DNA from: Bacteroidales bacterium
GTDB lineage: Bacteria > Bacteroidota > Bacteroidia > Bacteroidales > PUMT01
Direction: 5' to 3'
Length of the DNA stretch: 43,578 nucleotides
NCBI GenBank assembly: GCA_007132225.1
Contig: SLPB01000091.1
Coordinates: 1-43,578 of the forward strand
This document shows, piece by piece, positions 1-9,300 of this stretch; positions within the stretch are counted from its first letter, which is position 1, and each line of letters starts with the position of its first letter. The notes under the pieces are model-generated. The model saw only the letters and a program-made list of their open reading frames with translations, was not told where the DNA came from and did no database searches. Made by a program: the position numbers and the translations under genes.

Positions 1-1591
1 GAAGTGAAATTTCCTTACTGCCGTCTACAGCTTTTATTGTTCCGTCATCATCAAACCTGATGCGAACAGGTCGATTCCCGAAACGGTCGGTCACATCTAT
101 TTCCAGTATACCGTTATCAGATTGTTTGGGGAAAACAGCAACCTCTATTTCTGCTTTTTCTGTCTCTTCAAATACGCGGATAGCCCTGGCATAATCATAA
201 GGATCCTTATCCTGTAATAGAAGGCTTTTATTTCTGGAAGAGGGAAAGTCAACCACTTCAACAGGAGACCACTTTGGCGCATAAATATTCCAATCGGTAA
301 CCGCTCCCCCTGTCTCCAGGTTATTGAAGTCATCACTAACATTGCCCTGAACACTGTAACAAATTGGAACAGGCACCCTGCTGACCCATATATCTTCCTT
401 GTTCATACTGTAAGTTAGCCACATATAGTCGCCGGGAGGATCTCCGTTTCCTTCGATAATCCCGCGCACATAGTTTGGCCCGAAGTCTTTCCATAAACCC
501 GTAAAACGGCGAGGAGGAACCTCTCCGTTAACAAGTACCATATCATCAAAAATTATTCCATCATCACTTGATATCACAATAAGCGGATAACGATATGTGG
601 TATTATCAATAGGATTATATACAATGGCATAACGGCCGTCTTTGGTTGCCTGACCCCACATTTTTCCTCCCGACATAATAAGTGTAGGTGATTTAACCGG
701 TGTGCTGAAATGAATTCCGTCGTCAGATAACGTGGTAAGCGATCTCTTGAACAATCCAACAATTTTACCATCCTTTCTGCGGTAAAAATTAAATGCCGAG
801 CCTGATTCCGTTGTCGAATAAAACCCATCAAACCCATGGTCTTCATCCCACCATTGCAAAGTTATCAGTTTATCAGCAAGCAATTCATTACAAGCTTCAA
901 TAAATCCCTGATCATCTGATTCGGTGTAAAAGGGATAGCTGGTATTTGTTTCATTCCACTCATTATGGCTGCTGTAACGGATAAAATAAATAGGCCCGTA
1001 TGTCCCGTCTTTATATGCTTCGCGCACAACACGTCCAATCCCCCCGTCAAGCTTACCCACTGTAGCATGTCCATAAAATGCCAAAACAAGGAGCCTTCCG
1101 TCAGGGGCAGTGTAAAATCCCATTCGCTGGTGCATCATATAACCCCTGTAACCTTCAGGAATATTAACTCCTTCAGGCGCTTTATAAGGGGGGAAAACCA
1201 CTTCCGGATCCTCCCATTTGCGTCCGTCCGGGGATGTTGTAATAAGAGTTTGTCCGGGTTCAATATGCTCATCTTTGGGGTTACTAAGATACTGCACATA
1301 GAAATTACCATTCCAGTAAGCAATATTGGGGGCATGATTATATGTCCAATGCTGGCCCTTCCACCTGGGAAAGGCCCGGTTTACCCTCATGGTCTGACGG
1401 CTCTCCGTTCCAATTGCATATCTAAGTCTGCCTTCATGAACGCCAGGATCAATAGTGGTACCTCCTATATAACGGACCGGTTCATTGATACTTCCGGTCT
1501 GTGTAGATCCCTGATAGATAAAAACTGTAAAAGACAACAGCACTTGCAGACAAATAATTCTTATGTTCCTGATTCGGTTATTTGAAGTCAT
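1..1591 (-). CDS. Sialidase-like (BNR/Asp-box) beta-propeller protein, 3' end outside window
   Basis: An open minus-strand frame runs from an ATG at 1591 to the left edge without a stop, giving 530 visible residues. Residues about 11-28 form a hydrophobic signal segment, so the protein is probably exported. Three Asp-box-like motifs are visible: SPDGRKW (about 120-126), SDDGIHF (289-295) and SSDDGIIF (341-348), which is the pattern of sialidase-type six-bladed propellers. From about residue 420 a second, beta-rich segment (DDFNNLETGG onward) looks like a jelly-roll or concanavalin-like domain. The family suggests a secreted glycosidase or glycan-binding protein; the exact substrate cannot be read. 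Several unrelated-looking short frames on both strands here are shadows of this gene. Confidence 0.75.
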   Translation of the reverse strand, partial: MTSNNRIRNIRIICLQVLLSFTVFIYQGSTQTGSINEPVRYIGGTTIDPGVHEGRLRYAIGTESRQTMRVNRAFPRWKGQHWTYNHAPNIAYWNGNFYVQYLSNPKDEHIEPGQTLITTSPDGRKWEDPEVVFPPYKAPEGVNIPEGYRGYMMHQRMGFYTAPDGRLLVLAFYGHATVGKLDGGIGRVVREAYKDGTYGPIYFIRYSSHNEWNETNTSYPFYTESDDQGFIEACNELLADKLITLQWWDEDHGFDGFYSTTESGSAFNFYRRKDGKIVGLFKRSLTTLSDDGIHFSTPVKSPTLIMSGGKMWGQATKDGRYAIVYNPIDNTTYRYPLIVISSDDGIIFDDMVLVNGEVPPRRFTGLWKDFGPNYVRGIIEGNGDPPGDYMWLTYSMNKEDIWVSRVPVPICYSVQGNVSDDFNNLETGGAVTDWNIYAPKWSPVEVVDFPSSRNKSLLLQDKDPYDYARAIRVFEETEKAEIEVAVFPKQSDNGILEIDVTDRFGNRPVRIRFDDDGTIKAVDGSKEISL

Positions 1592-1918
1592 TGTTAAGTT
1601 CTTAATTAATATCATTAGCAATTAATTACTGTCAAAGTAAATAAAAAATTCCACCATAAAGATAGATATTATCTATAAATGTAAATGATTTTAAAAATGC
1701 GAAATCCATCTGATGAAGACAATTCAAACAGGTGCTCCTGGTAATAATTTTTGAGGTTGATTTAACGCTTAATAAATTTCCAGGGCCAGGTATAATTTAT
1801 TATCCAACAATAATCACCGGATCACAATAAAAATATTCTTGCTATTGAACAAATGACCGGGGAATTTGGTTACCCGGGATTGGAGATTTGTTGGAAACCA
1901 TTTAATATTTTAATTATT
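1592..1918. other. AT-rich divergent intergenic region
   Basis: This 327-base gap separates the leftward sialidase-like gene from the rightward ldhA gene, so it should hold promoters for both. No RNA gene or convincing ORF was seen. An in-frame ATG at 1853 would extend ldhA by 22 residues, but the added residues do not match the family. Confidence 0.5.
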
Positions 1919-2947
1919 ATGAGTGCAAAAATTGCCTTCTTTGACAGCAAGCCTTATGACAGGGATATATTCAACGAAGTGAACCAGGATTTTGGGTTTG
2001 AAATTAAGTTTTTCAAATTCAACATTACAGCCGATAACGCTGTCCTGGCCAAAGGCTTCGATGTAATCTGCGTTTTTGTCAATGACATTGTCTCAAAAGA
2101 AATAATTGATAAGCTTCATGAAAACGGAGTAAAGCTTATAGCTCTCAGAAGCGCAGGCTATAACAATGTTGACCTTAAAGCAGCATATGAAAAGATCACT
2201 ATAGCCAGAGTACCTGCCTACTCACCCAATGCTATAGCCGAGCACACCGTTGCCCTTATGCTTTCACTCAACCGAAAAATTCACAGAGCATACTACCGGA
2301 CGAGGGATTCCAATTTTTCGCTGGTTGGACTGATGGGCTTTGATATGTACAAAAAATATTCGGGTGTGATAGGCACCGGCAAAATAGGGAAAGCCCTGGT
2401 AAAAATACTGTCCGGATTTGGCATGAAGGTTCTTGCATATGACCCTTATCCCGATAATGAATTTGCAGCAGAAACAGGATGCAGCTACGTAAGCCTGAAT
2501 GAATTGTTTGCGAAATCGGATGTTATATCCCTTAACTGTCCACTGACCAGGGAAACAGAATATATGATCGATAAACAGAGCATATTAAAAATGAAGGATG
2601 GGGTCATGATAATTAACACCGGCAGGGGAAAGCTGATAAAAACCTCCGACCTGATCGACGGATTGAAAAGCGGGAAGATAGGAAGCGCCGGACTGGATGT
2701 TTATGAGGAGGAGGCCGAATATTTCTTTGAAGATCTTTCCAACCGGGTTCTAACTGATGATATACTGGCAAGACTGCTGACATTTAATAATGTTATAATA
2801 ACCTCCCATCAGGGATTCTTCACAAGGGAAGCGATGCATAATATTGCCGAAACAACAATGAACAATATTAAAAATTTCCTTGATAAGAAGGATAAAAAAG
2901 AATTTAATGAAATATGTTACAAATGTCACCAAAACACGCATTCCTGA
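1919..2947 (+). CDS. ldhA: D-lactate dehydrogenase (D-2-hydroxyacid dehydrogenase family)
   Basis: A 342-residue NAD-dependent enzyme that interconverts pyruvate and D-lactate in the cytoplasm, normally for fermentative NADH reoxidation. The Rossmann motif GTGKIGKA is at 152-159. The catalytic set is visible: Arg236 (NTGRGK), Glu263-265 (VYEEE) and His297 (TSHQGF). The stretch AEHTVALMLSLNRKIHRAYY (108-127) is typical of LdhA rather than of phosphoglycerate dehydrogenases. An upstream ATG at 1853 exists, but the ATG at 1919 gives MSAKIAFFDSKPYD, the usual family N-terminus. It stands alone. A short imperfect direct repeat follows the stop. Confidence 0.9.
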   Translation: MSAKIAFFDSKPYDRDIFNEVNQDFGFEIKFFKFNITADNAVLAKGFDVICVFVNDIVSKEIIDKLHENGVKLIALRSAGYNNVDLKAAYEKITIARVPAYSPNAIAEHTVALMLSLNRKIHRAYYRTRDSNFSLVGLMGFDMYKKYSGVIGTGKIGKALVKILSGFGMKVLAYDPYPDNEFAAETGCSYVSLNELFAKSDVISLNCPLTRETEYMIDKQSILKMKDGVMIINTGRGKLIKTSDLIDGLKSGKIGSAGLDVYEEEAEYFFEDLSNRVLTDDILARLLTFNNVIITSHQGFFTREAMHNIAETTMNNIKNFLDKKDKKEFNEICYKCHQNTHS

Positions 2948-2957
2948 AAACAACAGT

Positions 2958-2993
2958 GCTGAACCTTTCATAAATGCGCTGAACCTCTCATAA
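2958..2993 (+). repeat. 16-bp imperfect direct repeat, two copies
   Basis: gctgaacctttcataa (2958-2973) and gctgaacctctcataa (2978-2993) match at 15 of 16 positions with a 20-base period. They lie just downstream of ldhA and upstream of the ceramidase-like gene. The role is unknown; it may be a small local duplication. Confidence 0.6.
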
Positions 2994-3087
2994 GCATAAC
3001 AGGCACAGCCGGTAAGCCAACATGTTAATATGTTAAAATTTATTAATTAAATGATATTAATATCAAATTTTCCATATCTTTCCCCGG

Positions 3088-4665
3088 ATGTTAAAAACAA
3101 TACAATCAATGATGATCAAAATACTTAAATACACAGGCTTATCAGTTTTGGCAATTACACTGTTATTGCTCTCTTTCTCCTTTTATAACATAAGGGACAG
3201 GCACAGGGGCTATTTAGTAGATATAGAAATTGAAGCTCCATCACCTGCAACAGTTCACGCAGGTTTTGCCGCTTTTAAAATAACACCGGAAGTAATTGAT
3301 ACCTGGACCGATGTAAAGGGCAATTCCAGGTACAGGCCCAGAGAAGGTGATACTTATGAGGATGTTACAGGCAGCGGAAAATTTGATGCCGTATGGATAT
3401 CAGGCTTTCACAACAGAAAACCTGCCCAGGGCGTGTATGATGATCTCTGGGCCAGGGCCATGGTACTTGATGACGGGCAAACCCGAATGGCATGGGTAGC
3501 GCTCGACGCATTAGGAATGTTTGGGTGCGACATAATTGATATCAGGAAAAGCCTTCCTGAAAGCCTGGGAATTGACTATGCAATTATATCCAGCAGCCAT
3601 ACCCACTCCGCTCCGGACCTAATGGGAATGTGGGGGCCCGGGTTTTTAAGGTCAGGCGTGGATCCGGAATACATGGAATACGTCAAGAGACAGTCCGCCG
3701 CTGCCATTGAAGCTGCCGTAGCCGCTCTCCGCCCCGCCAGGTTCAGATTTGCTGTTGACAAAGAAAATGCAGCATCCATGATCAAGGATACCCGCCAGCC
3801 AATAGTTATAAATCCGGAATTAAGAATAATGCAGGCCATTGATAAAGAAACCAATGAAACGCTTGGCACGCTGGTTCAGTGGGATAATCACCCCGAAACC
3901 GTCTGGAGCAGGAACCTGCTGATATCATCCGATTTCCCCCACTATCTCAGGGAAGGTATTGAAAAAGGAGTGTGGCACGGCGATTCACTGGTAACTCCAG
4001 GACTGGGTGGTGTAGCAATGCATGTAACCGGAAACTGCGGTGGATTGATGACTACATACCCTGATGTGGAAATAGACTGTCCCTTTACTGATACTGTTTA
4101 CCTGGAGCCCTCATTTGATAAGGTACGTGCCCAGGGCCTGACCCTTGCTCAACTCACTATTGATGCACTGAATTCCCGGGATGCAGTAGACATGGATCAG
4201 GGAGGTATAGAGCTGAGAGCAAAATCCATTGATCTGCCCCTTAAAAACAGGATATTCAGGCTGGGTGCAGCAATAGGGATTCTTGACCGTGGTCTCACCG
4301 GCTGGATGAAATTCCGGTCAGAAGTAGCTTTCTGGCAAATGGGTCCTGCCAGTTTCCTGCACCATCCAGGCGAATTATATCCTGAGATAGCAGATGGGGG
4401 AATAGAAGCCCCGGAAGGACAGGACTTTAACATCGGGCCCCAGGAGATCCCACCACTCAGACATGTAATGCCGGGTGAGTTCAAATTTATTACCGGTCTT
4501 TCCAATGACATGATAGGCTATATCATTCCCAAAAGCCAGTGGGATGTTAAGGCCCCTCATACATACGGGAGGAATAGCCGGCCCTACGGGGAAATAAACT
4601 CACTTGGCCCTGAAACAGCCCCGCTCCTGCATTCAGCTATGATGGAACTTCTTAAGGTGGAATAA
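3088..4665 (+). CDS. Neutral/alkaline ceramidase-like hydrolase, membrane-anchored
   Basis: 525 residues. A single hydrophobic segment at about 12-34 follows a basic N-terminus and should act as a signal anchor, placing the enzyme in the periplasm. The body matches the N-terminal catalytic domain of neutral ceramidases, Zn-dependent amidases. The signature SSSHTHSAPD lies at 168-177 (His171 and His173), and a GNCGG motif follows further on. The C-terminal Ig-like domain of full-length ceramidases seems absent, so this belongs to the shorter ceramidase-like group common in Bacteroidota and Planctomycetes, whose substrates are mostly untested. It faces the GH109 gene tail to tail. Confidence 0.75.
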   Translation: MLKTIQSMMIKILKYTGLSVLAITLLLLSFSFYNIRDRHRGYLVDIEIEAPSPATVHAGFAAFKITPEVIDTWTDVKGNSRYRPREGDTYEDVTGSGKFDAVWISGFHNRKPAQGVYDDLWARAMVLDDGQTRMAWVALDALGMFGCDIIDIRKSLPESLGIDYAIISSSHTHSAPDLMGMWGPGFLRSGVDPEYMEYVKRQSAAAIEAAVAALRPARFRFAVDKENAASMIKDTRQPIVINPELRIMQAIDKETNETLGTLVQWDNHPETVWSRNLLISSDFPHYLREGIEKGVWHGDSLVTPGLGGVAMHVTGNCGGLMTTYPDVEIDCPFTDTVYLEPSFDKVRAQGLTLAQLTIDALNSRDAVDMDQGGIELRAKSIDLPLKNRIFRLGAAIGILDRGLTGWMKFRSEVAFWQMGPASFLHHPGELYPEIADGGIEAPEGQDFNIGPQEIPPLRHVMPGEFKFITGLSNDMIGYIIPKSQWDVKAPHTYGRNSRPYGEINSLGPETAPLLHSAMMELLKVE

Positions 4666-4708
4666 TATTTTGAAAACTAACCGGCTTAATGCCAAGGCTG
4701 TTTTTTTA

Positions 4709-6118
4709 TCAGATCAGCCTGGTAGTGCCGCCCTTTTCCAGCATAATATCCATTAAGGGCCGGTTAGACTGCCATGATCCGCCTGTAAAATCCGGTATAT
4801 CTACAGACCTTGATCGATTTGCAACTGACCATTCACTTAAAGGGATAACAGAACTCCATGATGCTGCATCATATACATTCATATCAAGGGGCAGCCCGTT
4901 ACGAAGGCAATCTATAATTCGCCAGTCCATCAGCGTATCCATTCCTCCGTGCCCTCCTACCTGCCTTGCCATCTCTCCTATTCGCCTGGTAATTTCAGGT
5001 GTATATCTCTTTTCAATATCTTTAAACTCATCAGAGGAAAGCCAGCCACGATGACTCGTAGCTATCCTTGCAGGTAAGGGGTATTTGCGGGCAATCCCTT
5101 TTGTTCCGCTAATAAGATGTATACGGGAATAAGGCCGGGGTGAACTTACATCATGCTGAACCATTATAGAACGTCCTATGGATGTACGGATAATGGTGGT
5201 GTTCATATTTCCCCTGTAATCACGACCGGCATAAGGTTCCCAGAAATCATCTCCGGCAGCAAGCTCCTCCGCTCTTTTACCCATCATGAAATCTTTACTG
5301 GATAGTGAAACCAGAAAATCCATTTTATCTCCGTAATTAACATCCATCAATTGGCAGATTGGTCCAAGGCCATGCATCGGATAAAGGCTGCCGTTCCTTC
5401 CCGAATTTTCCTCCAGCCTCCACATATCAGAATATGCAGTTTTTGAAAAATTAAGGTCCATCAGGTCATGTATATAGGCTCCCTCGCCATGTATAAGCTC
5501 GCCGAAGAACCCCTGCCGTGCCATATTAAGGGTCACCATTTCAAAAAAATCATAACATACATTTTCAAGCATAATACAATGCTTGCGGGTATCTTCGGAT
5601 GTTTCAACCAGCTGCCAGCATTCTTCAATTGTTTGCGCGGCAGGAATTTCAGTAGCTGCATGTTTGTCATTCACCATTGCATACACTGATTGTGGTGTAT
5701 GCAGATGCCATGGTGTGCAAATGTACACCAGATCAACATCATCTCTTTCACAAAGTTTTTTCCATTCATCCTCACCCCCGGAGTAAACTGCGGGATCGTG
5801 GCCGTAATTCCTGACAAACTCCCTGCCCCTGTTAACCCTTGAGGGATCGAGGTCGGAGAGGGCAGTAATATTCACACCTTCAATCCGCACATGACGTCTG
5901 AGGGCTCCATATCCACGACTGCCAATTCCTATTATTCCTATGCGGACAGTATCAAGCCCTGGAGCAGCATACCCGCTCATGTTAAAGTTCTGTTTGCGGT
6001 ATTGCCTGAAAGGTGCTTTATCCTGCTCGTTCCCGCTGCACCCTGCAAAGCCGGCTGTAGTAATAGCAGCACCGGCAAGACCCGTAATTTTTATAAAATC
6101 CCTGCGATTGGTCTTCAT
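4709..6118 (-). CDS. GH109 family glycosidase (NAD-dependent alpha-N-acetylgalactosaminidase-like)
   Basis: 469 residues. The N-terminus has a Tat-type RRDFIK motif (5-10) followed by a hydrophobic stretch and a possible lipobox ending at Cys27, so it is exported folded. A Gfo/Idh/MocA Rossmann motif GIIGIGSRG is at 61-69. Features separating GH109 from ordinary dehydrogenases are visible: FNMSGYAAP (45-53), Tyr189 in ENVCYDFFE, AYIHDL (His217) and LYPMHGLGP (Tyr246, His249). GH109 enzymes use bound NAD to cleave alpha-GalNAc by an oxidation-elimination route. The gene is 23 bases downstream of the isomerase-like gene, so the two are probably co-transcribed. Exact specificity here is inference. 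Confidence 0.8.
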   Translation of the reverse strand: MKTNRRDFIKITGLAGAAITTAGFAGCSGNEQDKAPFRQYRKQNFNMSGYAAPGLDTVRIGIIGIGSRGYGALRRHVRIEGVNITALSDLDPSRVNRGREFVRNYGHDPAVYSGGEDEWKKLCERDDVDLVYICTPWHLHTPQSVYAMVNDKHAATEIPAAQTIEECWQLVETSEDTRKHCIMLENVCYDFFEMVTLNMARQGFFGELIHGEGAYIHDLMDLNFSKTAYSDMWRLEENSGRNGSLYPMHGLGPICQLMDVNYGDKMDFLVSLSSKDFMMGKRAEELAAGDDFWEPYAGRDYRGNMNTTIIRTSIGRSIMVQHDVSSPRPYSRIHLISGTKGIARKYPLPARIATSHRGWLSSDEFKDIEKRYTPEITRRIGEMARQVGGHGGMDTLMDWRIIDCLRNGLPLDMNVYDAASWSSVIPLSEWSVANRSRSVDIPDFTGGSWQSNRPLMDIMLEKGGTTRLI

Positions 6119-6141
6119 TATTATTCAATTATTTCTGATCA

Positions 6142-7134
6142 CTAGCGATTAAAAGCATCATCAAAACCTATGCCTGAAGGCTTAAAATCCACAGCCTTTA
6201 CAAATTCACATGATTCTTCAGCCCCATGTTCCCTGTCCATGCCGCTGTCTTCCCACTCAACTGAAAGAGGTCCGTTATACCCGATGTCATTAAGGGCCCG
6301 TATAATATTTTCAAAATCTATCCTGCCCCTTCCTATACTGCGGAAATTCCAGAACCTCCGGGGATCCCCGAATTCAGTATGCCCACCGAAAACACCTATA
6401 TCTAAAGGAGAATCGCTCCAGTGAACATCTTTCATGTGAACATGATAAATTCTGTCGGCAAATTCATAAAGAAATTTTACATAATCTACTCCCTGATATC
6501 CAAGATGGCTTGGATCATAATTAAATCCAAAAGCAGGATGATAATCTACAGCCTCAAGGGCTCTTCTGGCTGTTGCAAGGTCAAAGGCAATCTCAGTAGG
6601 ATGAACCTCAAGGCAGAATCTTACACCAAGGTTTTTGTATTCATCAAATACGGGCCCCCATCTTCTTGCAAAATCCTTGTATCCCTCATCTATCATATTT
6701 TTTGGAACAGCCGGGAAAGAATAGAGAAGATGCCATATTGAACTGCCTGTAAACCCGGCAACATTCTCAATTCCAAGCCTGCTGGCTACTTCTCCTGTTT
6801 TGATCATCTCTTTGGCTGCCCTTTGCCTTACACCTTCAGCATCGCCGTCACCCCATATGTAGGCCGGAAGGACCGCCTTATGTCTCTGGTCCGGGTTATC
6901 ACAAACTGCCTGACCGACAAGGTGGCTTGAAATAGTAAATAACTGAAGATCGTACTGTTTTAACAGCTCCTTACGTTCATCACAATATGCCTGATCGGCT
7001 TTGTCAATTTCCATATGATCTCCCCAACAACAGAGTTCGATTCCATCATATCCGAAATCCCTTGATTTTTCACACATTACCTCAACAGGCAGATCGGCCC
7101 ATTGTCCGCTGAATAAAGTTACTGGTCTGGCCAT
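6142..7134 (-). CDS. Sugar phosphate isomerase/epimerase family TIM-barrel protein
   Basis: 330 residues, no signal peptide, so cytoplasmic. It belongs to the xylose isomerase-like/AP endonuclease 2 superfamily. Likely divalent-metal ligands are Glu176 (LEVHPTE), Asp207/His210 ([10 protein letters not shown]), His231/His233 (YHVHMKD) and Glu293 (SVEWED). The family interconverts keto and aldo sugars or epimerises them; the substrate is not evident. It is the first gene of a two-gene leftward operon with the GH109 enzyme. Bacteroidota often pair such isomerase-like proteins with Gfo/Idh/MocA-type enzymes in glycan or cyclitol metabolism. Confidence 0.85.
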   Translation of the reverse strand: MARPVTLFSGQWADLPVEVMCEKSRDFGYDGIELCCWGDHMEIDKADQAYCDERKELLKQYDLQLFTISSHLVGQAVCDNPDQRHKAVLPAYIWGDGDAEGVRQRAAKEMIKTGEVASRLGIENVAGFTGSSIWHLLYSFPAVPKNMIDEGYKDFARRWGPVFDEYKNLGVRFCLEVHPTEIAFDLATARRALEAVDYHPAFGFNYDPSHLGYQGVDYVKFLYEFADRIYHVHMKDVHWSDSPLDIGVFGGHTEFGDPRRFWNFRSIGRGRIDFENIIRALNDIGYNGPLSVEWEDSGMDREHGAEESCEFVKAVDFKPSGIGFDDAFNR

Positions 7135-7488
7135 TGTACTAGTTTTGATTTTTAAATATTAGAATCTTTGGGTTAAGCTCACTAATAATGGATGCATTAT
7201 ACCAAATTTAGTTGATATTATCAATAAACAATAATAGTATATGGAATTTTATTGAAAGTTTTTATCATATAAACTTTCAAGCAGCGGGCAAAATACTTTT
7301 TAATAAAAGATTTTACAAAAAACATTATATAGTCTCTGCCAAATTGCTTATTTTAACTCAATATTTACAGAGATTTAAATGAGTTTACGAAGCTGGGAGG
7401 CCTCCTGTTATGGTTTTATTTTCACATTTTAAGATACTTATAATCTTTATCAATTTTATGCTTTAATAACTAAAAAACTGAGGTTGAA
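7135..7488. other. AT-rich divergent intergenic region
   Basis: 354 bases between the leftward isomerase operon and the rightward CBM9-like gene. It should hold promoters for both. A 17-codon ORF at 7379-7432 is present, but nothing supports it. No RNA gene was recognised. Confidence 0.5.
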
Positions 7489-8154
7489 ATGGAATATGTA
7501 CATAATGTATACAGGCTGGAGAAATCTATTGATATTGATGCCAATTGGGATAAATCACAATGGACAAACACTGAACATGCCCTTATAAACAATTATATGG
7601 GAGAGGTTCCCGGCTTCCGTCCATATACAGAGTTTAAACTGGCATATGACACCGATAACATATATGTAATATTCAGGGTCAAGGACAGGTATGTGTTATG
7701 TGAAAATAAAAATATAAATGATCCGGTATGGAAAGACTCATGTGTTGAGTTCTTTTTTGCACCGGATACAAACAAGCCGGACAGATATTTCAACCTTGAA
7801 ATTAATTGTGCCGGCACCCCATTGATGCATTATAATAGCCTGCCCAGGGAGCAGTTTGTTGAGCTTGACATTGAAGATATAGGTAAAATTAAGATTGCTC
7901 ATTCCATGCCCGGAATAGTTTATCCTGAATTAACCAGCCAGGTGACTTGGACGGTAGAATACAAAATACCTTTTGAAATTCTTGAAAAGTATTCAAAAGT
8001 TGCAAGGCCGGAGAAGGGAGTGATGTGGAGGGCAAATTTTTACAAGATAGCGGTAAACACATCTAATCCCCATTATATAACCTGGGCACCTGTTATGAAT
8101 GATATTCCGGATTTTCACCTGCCTGAGTTTTTTGGCAGGATCAGGTTTAATTAA
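7489..8154 (+). CDS. CBM9-like (carbohydrate-binding family 9) protein
   Basis: 221 residues with no signal peptide. It follows the CBM9-like pattern of Bacteroidota: an initial DANWDKSQW segment (about 18-26), a strand with KLAYDTDNIYVIFRVKD, then DPVWKDSCVEFFF, where the Asp-Ser-Cys-Val-Glu-Phe-Phe stretch is characteristic. CBM9-type beta-sandwiches bind sugar chain ends, but many members of this subgroup are stand-alone and uncharacterised. The missing export signal is odd for a binder of outside glycans. It is flanked by divergent and unrelated genes, so it is probably monocistronic. Confidence 0.75.
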   Translation: MEYVHNVYRLEKSIDIDANWDKSQWTNTEHALINNYMGEVPGFRPYTEFKLAYDTDNIYVIFRVKDRYVLCENKNINDPVWKDSCVEFFFAPDTNKPDRYFNLEINCAGTPLMHYNSLPREQFVELDIEDIGKIKIAHSMPGIVYPELTSQVTWTVEYKIPFEILEKYSKVARPEKGVMWRANFYKIAVNTSNPHYITWAPVMNDIPDFHLPEFFGRIRFN

Positions 8155-8367
8155 CATTCCCTGAGACGTATTTCTGAAGTCCTTAATCACCCTAATTGGT
8201 GTGAGAAGATAAACATTTGATGACAATACTCCCGGCGTTTGAAAATTCAGTATGGATTTTTCCTTATAATTTGTTAAATTTGTTAGAGTGCTCCTGATAC
8301 CCGGAAAAATAATTGCCAGTCCCCGGCAACCATCGAATTATCGAGCTTATTAAAAGAATCTTGTAAT

Positions 8368-9252
8368 ATGACCAGGAAAATAAATACCTCTGTGTATGAT
8401 GATGATGATAATAAAAATAAAATAACGGAAGCAGTTTCATCATTCGCCCTGATTACAGGTGCCAGCAAAGGCCTGGGAAAAGCCTTTGCTATCGAACTGG
8501 CAAAGAAGAAAATTAATTTACTGCTTGTAGCACTTCCTGATGATGGTCTGCCCGGGCTTTGTGAAAATTTAAAAGAGAGCTACAAAATAAAATGTCATTA
8601 TTTTGAAACGGACCTTACCGGGAAAAACAGCATTGAAGAGTTATGTAACTGGGCTACAGGCAATTTTGGAATAAACATCCTTATAAATAATGCAGGTATG
8701 GGTGGTTCGATGGAATTTGAACTTGCTGAAGCAAAATACCTTGATAATATTATATCCCTTAATATAAGGGCATTGACTCTCCTGACCCACCGGCTTCTTC
8801 CTGAACTTAAATCACATAAACAGTCCTACATCCTTAATGTCAGCAGCATGGCATCATTCAGTCCGATGGCATACAAAACCATTTACTCTGCTTCAAAAGT
8901 TTATATACAATATTTTACCAGGGGATTATTCGAGGAACTAAAAGGAACGGGCGTGTTTGTAAGTGTGGTACATCCTGGTCCGATGAAGACAAATATACAC
9001 GTGCGTGAAAGAATCAGTAAACAGGGAATGTTCTGTAAATTTGGACTTCTGACTCCTGAATATGTGGCAGAAAAATCTTTGGAAAAACTTTTCAGGTATA
9101 ATTCATTGATAATTCTGGGCTGGTTTAATCATCTCTGCTGGCTGGCTATGAAGACAGTGCCTTTATGGATAAGCCTCCCTGTTATCACAAAAATATTCAA
9201 AAAAGAGTTAGCCGCAACTGGCACAAGCAAAGATTGCAGGGAGGTTGTTTAA
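8368..9252 (+). CDS. SDR family NAD(P)-dependent oxidoreductase
   Basis: 294 residues, classical short-chain dehydrogenase fold. TGASKGLG (about 30-37) is the cofactor motif, LINNAGMGG the structural NNAG motif, and YSASK the catalytic YxxxK, with the usual Ser upstream (NVSSMA). About 22 extra residues precede the first strand and contain an acidic run. The C-terminal part is unusually hydrophobic (ILGWFNHLCWLAMKTVPLW), suggesting membrane association as in SDRs acting on lipids. It precedes the extended SDR by 48 bases in the same orientation, so they probably form an operon. The substrate is unknown. Confidence 0.85.
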   Translation: MTRKINTSVYDDDDNKNKITEAVSSFALITGASKGLGKAFAIELAKKKINLLLVALPDDGLPGLCENLKESYKIKCHYFETDLTGKNSIEELCNWATGNFGINILINNAGMGGSMEFELAEAKYLDNIISLNIRALTLLTHRLLPELKSHKQSYILNVSSMASFSPMAYKTIYSASKVYIQYFTRGLFEELKGTGVFVSVVHPGPMKTNIHVRERISKQGMFCKFGLLTPEYVAEKSLEKLFRYNSLIILGWFNHLCWLAMKTVPLWISLPVITKIFKKELAATGTSKDCREVV

Positions 9253-9300
9253 CCACTTTTAATATGTCGCTCCTAAACCCTGCATCTAAAAATAAAGGAA

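Noticed and set aside
965-1585. 206-codon plus-strand frame
   Set aside because: It is antisense to the 530-codon sialidase-like frame, which shows a signal peptide and Asp-boxes. The plus-strand translation shows no recognisable domain.
4709-6118. Plain Gfo/Idh/MocA dehydrogenase
   Set aside because: FNMSGYAAP, AYIHDL and LYPMHGLGP fit GH109 better than generic dehydrogenases.
7379-7432. 17-codon ORF in the gap before the CBM9-like gene
   Set aside because: No promoter, composition or context support; length is within chance in AT-rich DNA.
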